Source: Nitrospira sp.
GTDB taxonomy: Bacteria; Nitrospirota; Nitrospiria; Nitrospirales; Nitrospiraceae
DNA: 64,000 nt
NCBI GenBank assembly: GCA_024998625.1
Contig: JACOEL010000001.1
Location: 248,001 to 312,000 of the forward strand
Reading direction: 5' to 3'
The notes beneath the pieces are model-generated. The model saw nothing but the letters and a program-made list of their open reading frames with translations. It did not search any database and was not told the DNA's origin. Positions 62,678-64,000 of this stretch are shown piece after piece (position 1 is the stretch's first letter; the number at the start of each line of letters is the position of its first letter). The translations under genes and the position numbers were made by a program.

Positions 62678-63244
62678 ATGGGCAAACCTACCCCGCTTGA
62701 ATGTCCCCGTTGTCTGATGGCGAATCCCGACGCCGTGCAATATTGCGAATGCGGCTACGACTTTACGCCGCACTTCCAGGGATTCCCCATAAAACCCGCT
62801 TCCGATACGACGGTTCGCAAACGCCTGTTCCCGGACGAAATGGGGCGCGGCAGCTTTCTGCTCGGCATTCTGCTGATCTGGCTGGCGCTCTCTGTCGGCG
62901 AACTCTATCGCATACGCATCGAACTGCCACGCCGCCCGAAGATGGAATTAGGGCTCAGCAGCCTGATGGTCGGCATGACCGATCTTGCCGCCGCGCTCGT
63001 CGTCGGAGCCATCGGCTGGGCCTGCGTGTGGATTGTGCTGGCAGCTCAAAGCAAGCGTGACGGAAGTCTCTGCCCGAAGCGTACCACGTTTGTCGTCACA
63101 TTAGTGGCTGCCGGCGTGCTCTTCGTGACTCGAACGATCGACCCAAGCGTGCTCGTCCAGCACGTGATGCAGATTCTGTTCGTTCTGGCCATCGCGATTG
63201 CGTCGTATTATGCAGGTTGTCGGAACTGGTTGGGGAAATGGTGA
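62678..63244 (+). CDS. Zinc-ribbon membrane protein of unknown function
   Basis: A 188-residue protein: an N-terminal zinc ribbon (ECPRCLMANPDAVQYCECGY, cysteines in CxxC and CxC pairs) and four hydrophobic helices (LLGILLIWLALSVGELYRI, LAAALVVGAIGWACVWIVLA, TFVVTLVAAGVLFVT and ILFVLAIAIASYYAG). No known family. Divergent from DUF423 with about 70 nt between starts. Confidence 0.6.
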   Translation: MGKPTPLECPRCLMANPDAVQYCECGYDFTPHFQGFPIKPASDTTVRKRLFPDEMGRGSFLLGILLIWLALSVGELYRIRIELPRRPKMELGLSSLMVGMTDLAAALVVGAIGWACVWIVLAAQSKRDGSLCPKRTTFVVTLVAAGVLFVTRTIDPSVLVQHVMQILFVLAIAIASYYAGCRNWLGKW

Positions 63245-63347
63245 TCGCTCTTCGGTCGACTTTGCTTCAGATAACCGAAACGTGAATCACTGAGGGGACC
63301 TGCCGCGGAGACGAGAAGAAGACCTGATCGTATCGACTGCGACCGCG

Positions 63348-63848
63348 TCACTTTTGGCAAAAGTAGAGATAGAAGTCGGCGAATTCCTCAGCGGGAATGC
63401 CTAACTGGACTCGCTTCGTCGTATTGCCACACAGCAAGCTCCATTCCGCGGCAATCTTCGCCAGCTGCTCATCGTTCACACCGTGCGTGCTCCACAGATT
63501 GACCGACGCAGAGCTGAGCACCACCGTGACCGTCTGCAGTGACGGTCCATAGCTGAACTTGAACTCGTAGCCGCCTCGAAACAAGAGGATCACACCTTCA
63601 CGGGATCGAAAACCTCGATGCCCGCACTGCGCGCACACCAGCCCCTCCAACCCTGTCTGCGCATCGTAGCCGGAGGCATCGGTATTCAAGAGCCCGCCAC
63701 ATTTATGGATCGGACAGCGGAGAGAGACCGGCCCGTTTGATAGGAGCAGGTCAGGACCAGGAACTGCTCCTGCGGGTGGTTCCTGGGGATCGGCCGGCCC
63801 TGAAGAATTATCGTGCGGCACAGTGACCTCGGCGGTGCGTTGTACCAT
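63348..63848 (-). CDS. Hypothetical protein with two cysteine pairs
   Basis: A 166-residue soluble protein: proline-rich N-terminus, then a possible zinc-binding region (RCPIHKCGG and CAQCGHRG, about 30 residues apart) and a C-terminal domain (VTVVLSSASVNLWSTHGVND and GIPAEEFADFYLYFCQK). No family recognised. The last 150 nt of the window upstream of it hold no recognisable feature. Confidence 0.6.
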   Translation of the reverse strand: MVQRTAEVTVPHDNSSGPADPQEPPAGAVPGPDLLLSNGPVSLRCPIHKCGGLLNTDASGYDAQTGLEGLVCAQCGHRGFRSREGVILLFRGGYEFKFSYGPSLQTVTVVLSSASVNLWSTHGVNDEQLAKIAAEWSLLCGNTTKRVQLGIPAEEFADFYLYFCQK

Positions 63849-64000
63849 CCCTGAATCTCCCGCAAGAACGCGTCAAAAGTACGATGCCACGGTCAACTAT
63901 GGCAAGTATATCAGACATCGTCATAAGCCCAAGACGCAGAAATAACCCGGCAAATGTCCTTCGGAAAACGGTCCGAAACCTAGAAGATCGATGAATGCAC

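Noticed and set aside
1-64000. CRISPR arrays, rRNA genes, phage genes or a replication origin
   Set aside because: No regularly spaced direct repeats, rRNA segments, phage structural genes or DnaA-box clusters were noticed on reading the window.

Overview
The window looks like a chromosomal segment of a free-living Gram-negative bacterium, most likely Nitrospira or a close relative. This rests on the overall gene set, GC-rich codon use, the MotE-like and PilZ content, and sigma-54-centred flagellar control; it is inference from gene content, not a database match. Outer-membrane features (FlgH/FlgI rings, lipoproteins) show a diderm envelope.

Layout. Positions 1-2308 (minus strand) hold the end of a nucleotide-sugar operon: a 3-dehydratase-like DegT protein, an NAD-dependent epimerase, and a sugar kinase cut by the window edge. 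Positions 2505-7535 hold two divergent signalling units, a YcgR-like PilZ protein (minus) and an HD-GYP protein coupled to a hybrid histidine kinase (plus), with sigma-28-like promoters facing away from each other between them. Positions 7693-39236 are one long minus-strand flagellar block: fliW, csrA, flgL, flgK, flgN, flgM, flgJ-like, flgI, flgH, flgA, flgG, flgF, a degenerate GGDEF protein, fliA, flhG, flhF, flhA, flhB, fliR, fliQ, fliP, fliO, fliN, fliM, fliL, flgE, flgD, fliK, motE-like, fliJ, fliI, a receiver-FliH fusion, fliG, fliF, fliE, flgC, flgB. Positions 39406-45876 hold the regulators: a sigma-54 activator, its kinase, a large periplasmic TPR protein (all overlapping by 4 nt), and a second sigma-54 activator.

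Positions 46183-48318 hold a tRNA-Thr, a damaged IS5-family element and two small PilZ proteins. Positions 48315-51981 hold a GlrK/QseG/GlrR-type three-gene signalling operon. The rest (52128-63848) is housekeeping or accessory: ClpB, ComM/YifB, a stand-alone Lrp/AsnC ligand-binding domain, a Gfo/Idh/MocA oxidoreductase, a dienelactone-hydrolase-like protein lacking its nucleophile, a DUF423 membrane protein and several unknowns.

How it works together. Sigma-54-type promoters are visible upstream of flgB, fliL, flgF and, less perfectly, fliK; sigma-28-type promoters are visible upstream of flgM, csrA, the GGDEF gene, the HD-GYP gene and probably the PilZ gene. This fits the usual cascade: sigma-54 activators switch on export apparatus, basal body and hook, then FliA/FlgM switch on late genes, with CsrA/FliW giving post-transcriptional control and several c-di-GMP-type proteins tuned to the same regulon. 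Flagellin, FliD, FliS and MotA/MotB are not in the window. The most unusual item is FliH (34342-35391): its N-terminal part, which normally docks on the C-ring, is replaced by a complete phosphorylatable receiver domain.
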